Source: Paraburkholderia ginsengiterrae
GTDB taxonomy: Bacteria > Pseudomonadota > Gammaproteobacteria > Burkholderiales > Burkholderiaceae
NCBI RefSeq assembly: GCF_001645125.1
Contig: NZ_LXKA01000335.1
Location: 1 to 59,165 of the forward strand
Length of the DNA stretch: 59,165 bases
Direction of reading: 5' to 3'
The translations under genes were made by a program, and so were the position numbers. Positions 47,142 through 56,479 of this stretch are shown here, in pieces. The notes under the pieces are model-generated. The model had not been told where the DNA came from and searched no databases. It saw only the letters and a list, made by a program, of their open reading frames with translations. Numbering within the stretch: position 1 is the first letter of the stretch; every line of letters begins with the position of its first letter.

Positions 47142-47411
47142 ATGGAAGTTCTTGATCGCGCGCCCGCCGTCTCGCCGGACGGACGCGCCGTGGTTTTCAT
47201 GCTGTCGGCCCGCGGCCGCGACGTCGAAGGGGCGGTCGCGCGTGCCGCGCTCGAAGAACACTTCTGGCTGCCGCCCGACGCCGACGCGGCACGCACACTC
47301 AAGACATTTGAAAACGGCCGCAACCGCATCGTCGCGGTCGCACAAAGAAAGTTGCTTGCGCGGCCGGACGCGCCGCTGCGGCTGACCGTCGACGACTTCC
47401 TGACCCGGTAA
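47142..47411 (+). CDS. DUF1488 family protein
   Basis: 89 aa. PDGRAVVFMLSARGRDVEGAVARAALEEHFWLP followed by TLKTFENGRNRIVAVAQRKLLARPDAPLRLTVDDF matches the small DUF1488 family of Burkholderiaceae, whose function is unknown. No signal peptide. It is a single gene between long noncoding stretches. Confidence 0.8.
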   Translation: MEVLDRAPAVSPDGRAVVFMLSARGRDVEGAVARAALEEHFWLPPDADAARTLKTFENGRNRIVAVAQRKLLARPDAPLRLTVDDFLTR

Positions 47412-48306
47412 CTGACCGTTGGCTGACGCTGACCGTCGTGTGGACGTGCGTCTGATAAACACATAAAAACGCACGACCGTTCAAATGTTGCTAATTTCTT
47501 TTATGTCAAATCGTTAGCTTACCTAAGTATATTGCTCTAAGGCTGGTCTGCATGAACTTTTTCCGGTAATGTCGGGCTCGGCGAAGCGCCGATATTAGCG
47601 AGAGAACAGGTCCTCCACTGCGTATTGTTCACAAAACTGTTCCGCCGACACGGAACGCAAACGATTTCATAACCCGATCGGCGACAGCTCCGTACGCTGC
47701 CGTGACCATCGAGCTTGGCGTTCGATGCTGGGGACAAACTTACGCCTTGAAAAGGGCCGGTTCTTTGCATGCGGACGAGTCCTTCTCGGGGCCTAGTAGG
47801 CGGCCGGCCTTTCTGAGATAAGTAAGCCAGATTGCCGCGCCGCGTAGTCTGGAAAGCCGGATTTGACGTTGCAGCGTACGTAATTGCGTCAGACCGTTAG
47901 TTGCATTTCAATCTCGTAAGACCCTTCCGAACGGTGAGCTTTTGCGGGATTCTGAAACCTCGGCAAAGCGAGTGGGTCGTCAGTCTTTGTTTTCGACAAC
48001 CAATCGAGTTTTCCGACCGGGCTCCGTTGCGCCTACACGGTCACGCGGAGGGCTAAACTCGATGTTGATCACTCGCACGTGCCCCCCCTGAATCTGGGCC
48101 AAAAGCTGATAGCCCAAGCCCAAGCACACGAGTCGCCGTCTCGGAAAAACTTGGCTGGCCTGTCGATGCGGCGGACGGCTTAGATGCAGATAGCGCTGGC
48201 GCGCCGATTTGGCTGCATCTCAGCGGCACATTGGTCCTTGGCCCATACCGAATTGACGCGCAGCGTGTACGATATAAGCGATTGACCATGAGTTTCGGGA
48301 GGCGAC
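47412..48306. other. 895-bp gene-poor stretch
   Basis: No gene is recognisable in any frame. Composition is mixed with AT-rich runs near 47480-47530. I see no clear repeat or RNA gene. Confidence 0.4.
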
Positions 48307-48498
48307 ATGAACGCGAACGCGGTGTGTCAGTTGCACGGACCAACGACCATAATCCGCACGAATTCATACGGGTTTCCGGTCTATGCGTGCTGCTGCAACG
48401 ACGTGACTTCCGTGACGCCTCCGGATGCGTGCACGAGGGCGCCGACGCAACACGGACATGACCCGCAGCCCGAACAATCGAAGACGAGCAAAGAATGA
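48307..48498 (+). CDS. small cysteine-rich ORF, 63 aa
   Basis: MNANAVCQLHGPTTIIRTNSYGFPVYACCCND and a polar tail. GGGAGGCGAC directly before the ATG is a strong ribosome binding site. Cys and His (CQLH, ACCC) could bind metal. There is no recognised family and the rest of the region is noncoding, so this is uncertain. Confidence 0.4.
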   Translation: MNANAVCQLHGPTTIIRTNSYGFPVYACCCNDVTSVTPPDACTRAPTQHGHDPQPEQSKTSKE

Positions 48499-49328
48499 CA
48501 CTGACGATCAAGCCTGCTCCCTGCGTGGCGACGGCAGTCCGCGGTCTGTTGGCCGGTCGCAGCGCAAGGTTGAATCGATTTTTCAGCTTGACGTAACCGG
48601 GCGATGCCTGCCGATATCGCTGAATAGAGTCGTTGATTCTAGTCTACCAGCGCTGCATTCAGCGCCACTACCAGCTCTTCAGTGTTCGTTGTCACTCTCA
48701 AAACCTCGCAAATGCTCGCCAGCCGCGTTGATGCGACGTGCTCAGGACTGTCCTAATGGCCCGGCCGCTCGAGCGCGTCAAATACGCCAACATAGCTGAT
48801 CCACCCTGAACCGCCCTTCAAGCACGCATAACGTCAACGGCAGCTCTTTTGGGCACCGGGTATGACAAATCGTCGGCCTTTGCAGACGCTCAGAAGTCGA
48901 CGATGACGAGGCTGCTCTACGCCTCGTTTCCGACATTCACGTATCGGCGCTGGTTAATGTGGCGCCACCATCGGGCCACCGCGCGCTTCGACTCAACTGA
49001 CCAGCGGGATTGTTGGACGCAATCTGGCTCACTGGCAACGGGTAGTCACGAGATTGCCGATCGCTACACTCGTGCCATAAGGCGGCGCTCTCGCCGGCAC
49101 TGTGGCGGGCACGCGACCGTCATCGGATAGACCGCGTTGCGAGAATCCATCGCACTGACGCTTCCCTAGCTGAGCATCGTCGCGAGGTCTTGCTGAATCG
49201 CATCGGCTTTCTGCGGCTGTTCCGCCCTTACGATGAAATCGCCGAGTCCGAAGCCGAGGGAACTTCTTCGAGTGGATTTTTCGGCGACAGTAAGCGAATT
49301 CTTCTACGCCTGACATGCCAGCACTAAC
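48499..49328. other. 830-bp gene-poor stretch before the defence island
   Basis: Only short shadow-like frames on both strands; no family match and no clear ribosome binding site. It is probably decayed DNA at the edge of the minus-strand defence genes. Confidence 0.4.
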
Positions 49329-49622
49329 TCAGCCTCCATAAATGCTTGAGATCGAAAATTTTTCCGTGCTCCCGTCGGTTCGATTCACCCAAAAACATTT
49401 ACTACCAAAATCTGCGCTACGGACGCTGAAATTGGCAATGCCGCTCCCAATCTTCTCGACGGCGTTGGGGTGGCGTTCTACCACGGCTCGCAGAATGACC
49501 GAGTCTGCTGCACTAACACGGTCACCCACGTCATAGCGATTGAGCATCGCCTTCAAAAACGCGGCGGCGTCCCCCTTCTTCGCAAAGGACATCGGACCAA
49601 GTGTTATGGGCTTCGCTGGCAT
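49329..49622 (-). CDS. DUF3223 domain protein
   Basis: 97 aa. PITLGPMSFAKKGDAAAFLKAMLNRYDVGDRV, then DSVILRAVVERHPNAVEKIGSGIANFSVRSADFGSKCFWVNRTDGSTEKFS follows the DUF3223 pattern (LG...F...A..F...ML..Y, H...IG.GI..F, KCFWV.R.DGS). The domain is small and often attached to nucleases. Here it is the last gene after hamB, with a 26-bp gap and GAGGA before the ATG, so it is probably co-transcribed with the Hachiman pair. Confidence 0.75.
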   Translation of the reverse strand: MPAKPITLGPMSFAKKGDAAAFLKAMLNRYDVGDRVSAADSVILRAVVERHPNAVEKIGSGIANFSVRSADFGSKCFWVNRTDGSTEKFSISSIYGG

Positions 49623-49648
49623 GCATTCCTCAAATATCGAGAGAATCG

Positions 49649-52249
49649 TTATTTAGCGGCCTCGTCAGGCAGCTTGAGACGTTCTCGTACCTCGCGCACG
49701 ATGATCGCCGGGATGTCCATATCTCGCAGCCGATTTGCCCGCTCGACGATCCACGCCGTGCAGCCGTCTGTACTGAGGTCATCGCGCGCAATCTTCTCAT
49801 ATAAAGCCACTGCGCTCATCCGGGAAAGGCCGAGCTCCATGAGCGAAAGGAGAGTTTTCGAGGAAACGCCGAATTCAAGCTGGGTTCCGATATCTAATTC
49901 ATTTTCAATCAGATCTTCGCGGTTGATCTGCCGAAGATGCACATGTAGCACATCCATGTAAGCCGAAAGGTATTTCGGCGCTTTAAATCGCGCGATCTGC
50001 TCCACAAGTTCCATCGTCCCGCGAATCAATTCAGGCAGTTTGAATGGGCGATTGTTTTCACGATGCCATTCTATGCTGTCCTGAATCGTTCTGGCGAGAG
50101 AGTAACCGCTTAGCCACTTCACAACGATCAGCGCGTAAAGCCGTAAGCGTGACTCCGGTACAAAAGCGGGGAATAGCTGCTCATTGATCCGGTTCATGAT
50201 AGTGATGAACCGGTCGTAGCTGTCATTGCTTGCCACTTCTGCCGGTAGCAAGTTTTCGACATCACCAGCATATGCACGAAAAAAATCAAGCAGCCGTTGA
50301 AGGCCGATTGCGCTCACGCCAGGATGCCGTGCGGCTAGTGCCACATCGATTTCGATCTCTGGGGTTAAGGCACCAAGTGCATCGTCAAGCTTCTTGATCG
50401 TTATGTCATTGTGGCGCTTCGCGAGACTAGCAACTGACACCGACCCGAGGCGCATGTAAGTAGTCAATAGATAGGCGCCGACCCGCTCAAACTGATCGGC
50501 ATCGCTCATGCTAGTCAAATCGGATGAACCGCGTCTCTTCAGATAATCGGCCATACCGTCTCCGAGCTCCAGCACGGCGTCGGTTTCGCGCTTAATCGGA
50601 TACCGCGCACGATTGGGCACGCCTTGAGGCCACGCCTGCGGGTCCTCAGGATCTATACAGACGATGTTTCCTTGGAACTCATCTCCCCATCGACCCGCGC
50701 GACCTGCCAAGTTCCAGAAATCGTGAGGCTCCATCGGATGACCCTTGCCCTTTCGCGGCCCACGAACCACGATTGTGCGGCATGACAAGTTCACCCCCTC
50801 AATCAGGGTCGAGGTGCACACGAGGAAACGGATCTTTCCGGACCGAAAGAGTCGCTCAATTTCCATTCGGAGTAACGACGGCATGTTTCCGTAATGAAAC
50901 GCGACCCCTTGCTCAACGAGCGGAGCCAGTCGGAACTCATGATGCACCCCCTTTCGTGCAAGCTCAGAGAGATGTGTGAGTTCTGGATCGACCGGCGCGG
51001 ATGCAGGCAAAAGCTGACTGATCAGATCAGCGACTTCCTCTGCCTCGCCCGCGCCATTTGTGTATACGAGCGTGCCACCTCGTTCCCCAATAGCTGCGGC
51101 GATGAAAGCGAGTCGCTTCTTTATGCCATCCGGCTTGCTAGGGAGTTGGAGAGTCCCGATCGAAAGCGAGGAGTCCGGCTGTCGAAGACTAAGCTTCCAC
51201 AATTTAGATTTTCGCGGCACTTGCACCGCGACCAACAAGTTCTGAAGCACCGTCGAAGAGTCGCTGTCGACGGTTACAGTATCGACACCTTCTGGTGCAT
51301 CCGTGAGAAGCTCCCCTGGGTTTTGCGTCGCAGGGCTGATGAAGACCGCCTTCAGCTTTATGTTGCATCGGGTGACGCGTTCGACGGCGTCTTGGAGGAC
51401 CACGCCGCGCTGACTATCCCCAATCTTGTGTGCTTCATCCACTACTAGTAAGTCGACAATAAACTCCTCATTGAGCACGTTGGTGAGAAGGTGAAGGCGC
51501 TCTTGCGTGAATACAAGAATTACACGGGTATTTCCTGCGCGAGCGGCTTTATATTTTCCTGCCAACGGCAGTGATGACACTACGACGCCCTCGACACCAG
51601 CAAGCAATTCGTTCAAGCTCGTCTCGATCTCGGAGACCAATGCACGGGTCGGGGCGAGATAGACGACGACTCGGGTATCACCTGCGATCGCTTGGTCGAT
51701 AAGCCATTGGAGCACTAGAAATGTCTTGCCGGAGGCCGTCGGTGCAGACGCCGAGAGCCAGCTTTTGCCTTTCGCATAGTTCCAAAAGCGTTGTTGGAAG
51801 TCGTTTACCTGCAACCACGCGCCACTAGACTCGACTAGGACCGATCGATCCATTTGCCGCCGATCCGACTCTATGCGGAGCGCGATGCCGAGCCGCTCAT
51901 CTAGCCCGGACGCCAAGAGCTCTCGTTTGATCGCTAGCGTAATGGCTCGAAAATTAGAAAGCTTCCCTAGAAGAACGGCGCCAGTGTCTTTTATTGCTTG
52001 ATCGTCTGTGAGCGAAACGGCAGCGGTCGCGATCCGAAGAGCAGCCTCCTGATCGAGCCTCTGTTCAGAACGAGCCAGAATACTGCCGGCGAAAAGCAAT
52101 CGAGGCCAGTCAATTGCGGTGACGTCCTCATTGGCGTCGTCAAGAACCAAATTGTCTAGTTCGCCACGCACCGTGAGGCGCGTGATGGTGTCAAGATCGG
52201 GTCGTACACCTTCTTTCAAAAGCCATGAATTAAGGTCAGCCAGGCTCAT
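49649..52249 (-). CDS. hamB: HamB-like superfamily 2 DEAD/DEAH helicase (Hachiman)
   Basis: 866-aa helicase. Walker A is ASAPTASGKTFL at residues 167-178, motif Ia YLAPTRALV at 197-205, DEAH 271-274 in LLVVDEAHKI, motif III SPATQN, then CTSTLIEGVNLSC and motif VI NLAGRAGRWG. In Hachiman, HamB with HamA forms a complex that senses damaged or foreign DNA and releases the HamA nuclease. The start codon shares one base with the hamA stop (TAATG), so translation is coupled. The long C-terminal half is helical, as expected. Confidence 0.85.
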   Translation of the reverse strand: MSLADLNSWLLKEGVRPDLDTITRLTVRGELDNLVLDDANEDVTAIDWPRLLFAGSILARSEQRLDQEAALRIATAAVSLTDDQAIKDTGAVLLGKLSNFRAITLAIKRELLASGLDERLGIALRIESDRRQMDRSVLVESSGAWLQVNDFQQRFWNYAKGKSWLSASAPTASGKTFLVLQWLIDQAIAGDTRVVVYLAPTRALVSEIETSLNELLAGVEGVVVSSLPLAGKYKAARAGNTRVILVFTQERLHLLTNVLNEEFIVDLLVVDEAHKIGDSQRGVVLQDAVERVTRCNIKLKAVFISPATQNPGELLTDAPEGVDTVTVDSDSSTVLQNLLVAVQVPRKSKLWKLSLRQPDSSLSIGTLQLPSKPDGIKKRLAFIAAAIGERGGTLVYTNGAGEAEEVADLISQLLPASAPVDPELTHLSELARKGVHHEFRLAPLVEQGVAFHYGNMPSLLRMEIERLFRSGKIRFLVCTSTLIEGVNLSCRTIVVRGPRKGKGHPMEPHDFWNLAGRAGRWGDEFQGNIVCIDPEDPQAWPQGVPNRARYPIKRETDAVLELGDGMADYLKRRGSSDLTSMSDADQFERVGAYLLTTYMRLGSVSVASLAKRHNDITIKKLDDALGALTPEIEIDVALAARHPGVSAIGLQRLLDFFRAYAGDVENLLPAEVASNDSYDRFITIMNRINEQLFPAFVPESRLRLYALIVVKWLSGYSLARTIQDSIEWHRENNRPFKLPELIRGTMELVEQIARFKAPKYLSAYMDVLHVHLRQINREDLIENELDIGTQLEFGVSSKTLLSLMELGLSRMSAVALYEKIARDDLSTDGCTAWIVERANRLRDMDIPAIIVREVRERLKLPDEAAK

Positions 52250-53196
52250 TATTCTGTGATCCCCATCGTTTTCAGGAACGCTTCCCGAAATCCATCGGCT
52301 GATGGCAAAGGGACGCAGAAAATCTCGATTTCGACCTGATCGAGCTTCTCGATCTTCAAGCGCTTCCCAATGTTTTTCCGCCAGCCAGCCAGCGCTGCGC
52401 GAGACGCGTTGACAATCTCATCCGCGACTGCACTCACGCCCTCCTTCGGATAAAACGGAGCGTCAAATCCAACCAGAGCCACGCCGCAATACTTAACCCG
52501 CTTCGACATCGGTGATGACTTATCAAAATACTTGCGCAGCGCATTCGTAATATCAGGATTGCTGAGGTCAGCCTTGTCGCTCAGAAGTAGTAGATCGCGC
52601 TCGCGTTCCGCGTCCTCATGTTCAGGCTCAATTAAAAATGGGGCAAGGGAGCTCAAACAGTCACGGATCGCCGCGGCCGCCTCATCATAAACTTTCGATT
52701 CACCCCAAAAAAGCTTCAGCGTACCTTCTGGCGTCACACCCGCATATACGCCGTCCGCGCCCTGATAATGCATACGTGTGTCGGTCTTCAGATCCATCTT
52801 GCAAAGAATCTGGGGTAGTTTCAAGAATCGTTCGGCCAACAAAAACAACAACATCTCGCCACCCTCTCCGGTTTTCGCCAGATCTGTGAATGAACGCTTC
52901 GCACGTTCAACCAGCTCCGTGACAGCCTCGGTACTGTTGTACTTTTGATCCCGCGCCTTTGCTTGGGCGAGCTTTGAACGAGGTATCGCGTAGTCCACTA
53001 CAGCGTTGCGCATGAATTCCGCAAGCCTGCGTGGTTGAACTCGGCCGTTCGCATCGACCGATAGACAATGGCAATGGATCTTGACCAGATGTCCGTCAAT
53101 GGTCACATCTCGTTCCACGAGCGAGAGATGAATATCGAGTGTCTCCGGATCGCCAGTTAATGCGTTCTCAAGATCGAGAGCGGTGATATTAGCCAA
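52249..53196 (-). CDS. hamA: HamA-like DUF1837 nuclease (Hachiman effector)
   Basis: 315 aa. It has the PD-(D/E)XK pattern of DUF1837 with Glu114 in GEGGEMLLFLLAERFL, Asp148 in GADGVYAGV and Glu166-x-Lys168 in LKLFWGESKVY. N-terminal segments (HLVKIHCHCLSVD, RRLAEFMRNAVVDYAIP) and the C-terminal FCVPLPSADGFREAF also fit. HamA is the DNA-degrading effector that HamB restrains. It lies 218 bp downstream of the SMC-like gene, where a separate promoter may sit. Confidence 0.85.
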   Translation of the reverse strand: MANITALDLENALTGDPETLDIHLSLVERDVTIDGHLVKIHCHCLSVDANGRVQPRRLAEFMRNAVVDYAIPRSKLAQAKARDQKYNSTEAVTELVERAKRSFTDLAKTGEGGEMLLFLLAERFLKLPQILCKMDLKTDTRMHYQGADGVYAGVTPEGTLKLFWGESKVYDEAAAAIRDCLSSLAPFLIEPEHEDAERERDLLLLSDKADLSNPDITNALRKYFDKSSPMSKRVKYCGVALVGFDAPFYPKEGVSAVADEIVNASRAALAGWRKNIGKRLKIEKLDQVEIEIFCVPLPSADGFREAFLKTMGITE

Positions 53197-53414
53197 GCGA
53201 GCTCCATTTCATTTTAATCACTGCGACAAACGGTTCGGTTCGCCGCCCTCTACGCTCAAGCGAGAAGTTGGTGTCCTTCAGTAGGGGAACTGCCCCCTCG
53301 CGGTCTTGCACGCCGTCACATCTGTGTCATCGATCCAATTTGCTGCCAGCTCGCATGCGGTAGCTGAGGCGACGTCATTACTCTTGAAAGTGACATCGTC
53401 GCTACCGGACCGCA

Positions 53415-55844
53415 TCATGCGGCGGCAAGAACAGCCGTTTCTTGCCTGAACGAGAACCGTGTCGAGATACAAACACTGTCCCTGCGTGGACCTCGAGACA
53501 ACTCAAGCGTGAGCAGACTGTCTTCTGGGAAGGCCGGGCTAAGCTCAAGTTTCAAATACTCGAACAGCTGGCGATCATGGACTGCAATCATGACCTGGCG
53601 GCCGTGTTCCTTCGATAGAGTCCTTAACAACGCCGCGAACTGGGCGATGTGAACGTCATCCATCGACTGCACGGGATCATCCAGAATTAGCCAAGGTAGT
53701 TCCCGTGGCACCGATAAGTGCAGTGCGATGAACAGGGTGAGTGCCGCAGTATTCAGATTTCCGGCGCTCAGCATCGCCCCTGGCGTTCCGCCGGCATCCC
53801 CACCGTCCCGATGCTCCGTTATGAGTTTGGGCTGGAGCCTCTGCGTAGACGATTCCGGGATCCGAAATGCGGGCACGAAAGGCTCAGCCGGTGCCAAACG
53901 CACGAACAGGTCTCGCCACACCCGGTTGAGCCGGTCGTTGAATTCACGCCGGATGATGGCAGACCGAACCTTGTCAACAGCGGCTCTGATCACATTACCC
54001 TGTTCACGAAGAGTCTGCGCCCTTGCGAGGGCATGCTCGGCGTGCTGCTTCGCCTTAGAGTCAGCTGCGATTCCCTGTTCCAGGTCCTTACGGCGTACGA
54101 CTGCCGAACGAACGGCAGCGATATGGTCCGCGCCCCTACGCCGAAGTGAAAGCCGTTCCTCGAGACGCGCTGCCTCGGACGAGAGAAGCGTCGTCAGCCG
54201 CGCAGCGGCCGCCTCGAAGGACTCACCGTCCTCAAGTGCAGGAGCGGCAATTGAAAGTGCGAACTCGCTCAATGTGTCGCGCGCGGCCGCTAGCGACACG
54301 TGGTGTGCCTGCGCCGCGCTCACTGCGCGCCGCGCAGAAACGTCCGCTGCACGCAATCGACCGCCTTCGCGGAGTGCGTCAATATTTCTCCCGAGTTCAT
54401 CGTTCAGTGTTCCAACAGCGGCGAGTCGTCGGTCGAGTTCCGCCAGTGCTTGCTCGTCGAGCCTGCGCGCAGCAATCGCTTCAATTTCCCGGTTTAGCCG
54501 CTCGACCGTAATCTGCGCTTCGCTACGGGTGCGACCAAGGATAAGCAACCGCTCTGCCGATGACGACAATGTCCGAACCTTGTCGTGGACGTGAGCACTG
54601 AGCGGAATATTGCTCACTTCGCTAAAGTTTCGATCGCAGACCGGACAAGTCTCGTCCAAGATAAAGGCTGTCAGTTCAGCCAGTGCCGAGCCCAGACTAC
54701 CCGCATTGCTCGACAGACGGGCGACTTCTTCGTCGATTGTGCTGCGCTGGCGCAGCGCGACATTACGCTCATCCTGAGCTACTGCGTGCCGGGAAATGTC
54801 GGCCCGCGCCTGCAGTGTGCGCTCCGAAAGCAACTTCTGCTCAGCACCAAGGCGGACAATCGCCGCTTCTGCGAACTGTTCGGGCTCGCTGGGAAGTGAA
54901 ACATCGGGTAGCAGCGCTTCGACGCGCTCACGAAGTGTGCTAACCCGCTCTCCATATTCAGACTCCCACTTTTCAAAAGCCCTTCTGGATTCGTCTGCGC
55001 CTGTTGGCGTTGCAGCCTGGGACTTGATCGCACTTTGCGCGGCATCGATTTCACGTTGAATTGAGGCCAGTCTTCGCTGCTGATCTGTCAGCCGAGCAAA
55101 CGCTTCCGCGTCCTTGCCATCGGCAAAGGCCGAGGAGACCTCACTCAGCGCCTCCTCCGTCAATGTTGTGGAAATGCCCAGTGCCGTACAAAGCGTCGAA
55201 AGATCGCCGAACGCAACCCGAATTTGCTCATTCAGTCCGTCACACGTCTTCCGCTTATCTGATAGCAGCTGATCAAGGCGCGACCTTTCATTTTCTGCCG
55301 CTTGCCAACCATCCACATTCTTGCGAACGTTGCGCACATCCGCCAGCGGCTTCAGTCCAGCTTCAAGTGCGTCGAGCTGATCGAGCCCGAGCAGGTTGGC
55401 CACGAACTGCGCTAACGGTGATGCTGCGTCGTTGCCTGCATCCTGATAGATCTGCAGTAACTGACCAAGTAGAGACTGTGGCAAAAACGCGCGTTCCCGA
55501 AAGAAGGAGGCTCGTTGATTGTCGAATGCGGTGATCGATTGTGCACCGGCGGCGTTCAATACAGCCTCGAAGCTGTACTCCGAGGTTTCCCCGCGCGTGC
55601 GCAGCAGGACGCTACCCTCCGTCGCTGAACGATGAAGCAGTTGCTTGCCGTAACCTGGGTCGGCGCGTTCTAGCGACTGGACCCGCCCGGTTAATGCCAA
55701 CTCGACCGCAGATAGCAAGCTTGTCTTACCTGCACCGTTCTCGCCATGGACCAGCACGACCTTGGCATCGAGCGGCGCATGTATCTGCCCACGAATGCTG
55801 CGAAAATTGTTGATGTCCAGGCCCTTGAGCAGAAGATCACTCAT
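53415..55844 (-). CDS. SMC/Rad50/RecF-like ATPase with zinc-hook-like motif
   Basis: 809 aa. Walker A GENGAGKTSLLSAVELALTG at residues 34-53, long coiled-coil arms, a single CPVC at about 401-404 (DETCPVCDRNF) as in Rad50 zinc hooks, the ABC signature LSAGNLNTAALTLFIALHL near 690 and Walker B LPWLILDDPVQSMDDVH near 714. The ATG at 55844 overlaps the upstream stop (TGATG). Such ATPases sense DNA ends or structures and control partner effectors, here probably the SIR2-like protein. Confidence 0.88.
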   Translation of the reverse strand: MSDLLLKGLDINNFRSIRGQIHAPLDAKVVLVHGENGAGKTSLLSAVELALTGRVQSLERADPGYGKQLLHRSATEGSVLLRTRGETSEYSFEAVLNAAGAQSITAFDNQRASFFRERAFLPQSLLGQLLQIYQDAGNDAASPLAQFVANLLGLDQLDALEAGLKPLADVRNVRKNVDGWQAAENERSRLDQLLSDKRKTCDGLNEQIRVAFGDLSTLCTALGISTTLTEEALSEVSSAFADGKDAEAFARLTDQQRRLASIQREIDAAQSAIKSQAATPTGADESRRAFEKWESEYGERVSTLRERVEALLPDVSLPSEPEQFAEAAIVRLGAEQKLLSERTLQARADISRHAVAQDERNVALRQRSTIDEEVARLSSNAGSLGSALAELTAFILDETCPVCDRNFSEVSNIPLSAHVHDKVRTLSSSAERLLILGRTRSEAQITVERLNREIEAIAARRLDEQALAELDRRLAAVGTLNDELGRNIDALREGGRLRAADVSARRAVSAAQAHHVSLAAARDTLSEFALSIAAPALEDGESFEAAAARLTTLLSSEAARLEERLSLRRRGADHIAAVRSAVVRRKDLEQGIAADSKAKQHAEHALARAQTLREQGNVIRAAVDKVRSAIIRREFNDRLNRVWRDLFVRLAPAEPFVPAFRIPESSTQRLQPKLITEHRDGGDAGGTPGAMLSAGNLNTAALTLFIALHLSVPRELPWLILDDPVQSMDDVHIAQFAALLRTLSKEHGRQVMIAVHDRQLFEYLKLELSPAFPEDSLLTLELSRGPRRDSVCISTRFSFRQETAVLAAA

Positions 55845-56479
55845 CACTGTTGTTCCTCGCCAGATTCGGACTTGAACGCGCCATTGATCATCTGAGCCGC
55901 AGCATCCGTCACGGCATTCTCACCGGCCGTTGATGCGACGATCACCGCATCGACAAGAGCCTTGTCTGTCCCGTCCGGAAGCGCGCGAACGAGCTGTTCC
56001 ATCGATGGGCCGCCACCTTCCTGCACTCCTGTGAGTGGAGCAGGAAGCGTCAATGGCAAAAGTACGCGAATACGATCGTCAAGCTGATGTTTCGCCGCCT
56101 CGTTCGCTAGCTTGCCATTATCGTCGAGCGATGCACTGTCAACCTGCAATACGCGACAGGTCTCAGACAACGCTTCAACACCTTCGGCTAGCACGGCGCC
56201 TGCGAGGATAACCGTTACCACGTAGCGTGAGCGCGCAATATCGAGCGCGCGGCTCAACGCTTCCACCCGGTGTCGGACGCGCGTACCGTCCCGATCACCA
56301 AAGTCTCCCGTCGTGGTGTCGACTAGGAGCACCAGATCGAGCGCTCTGCCGCCTCGCCCACGCATTGCGCCGGTAAATGAGAACTCCACACCCGCAACCT
56401 TCAAGGGCGTAACCAGATCACTGTAGCCCCCATGGCGGAGCCGTTCCTGGACGGCTTGTACGAGTGGCGAGCCGTTCAC
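55844..56479 (-). CDS. hypothetical protein between SIR2 and SMC-like genes, 211 aa
   Basis: Starts at GTG 56479, whose GTGA overlaps the upstream SIR2 stop, and ends overlapping the SMC-like ATG. The N-terminal part VQERLRHGGYSDLVTPLKVAGVEFSFTGAMRGRGGRALDLVLLVDTTTGD looks like an alpha/beta core with Asp/Glu residues that could be a degenerate nuclease-like fold, then VTVILAGAVLAEGVEAL. No family is recognised. Position suggests a middle adaptor of a three-component ATPase/effector system. Confidence 0.75.
   Translation of the reverse strand: MNGSPLVQAVQERLRHGGYSDLVTPLKVAGVEFSFTGAMRGRGGRALDLVLLVDTTTGDFGDRDGTRVRHRVEALSRALDIARSRYVVTVILAGAVLAEGVEALSETCRVLQVDSASLDDNGKLANEAAKHQLDDRIRVLLPLTLPAPLTGVQEGGGPSMEQLVRALPDGTDKALVDAVIVASTAGENAVTDAAAQMINGAFKSESGEEQQ

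Noticed and set aside
47412-49328. Search for CRISPR array or noncoding RNA in the gene-poor region
   Set aside because: No regularly spaced repeats or clear hairpin-plus-T-run structure seen by eye.
53278-53472. Minus-strand 64-codon frame between the SMC-like gene and hamA
   Set aside because: It overlaps the end of the ATPase gene in another frame and shows no ribosome binding site or motif; the gap is more likely promoter DNA for hamA.
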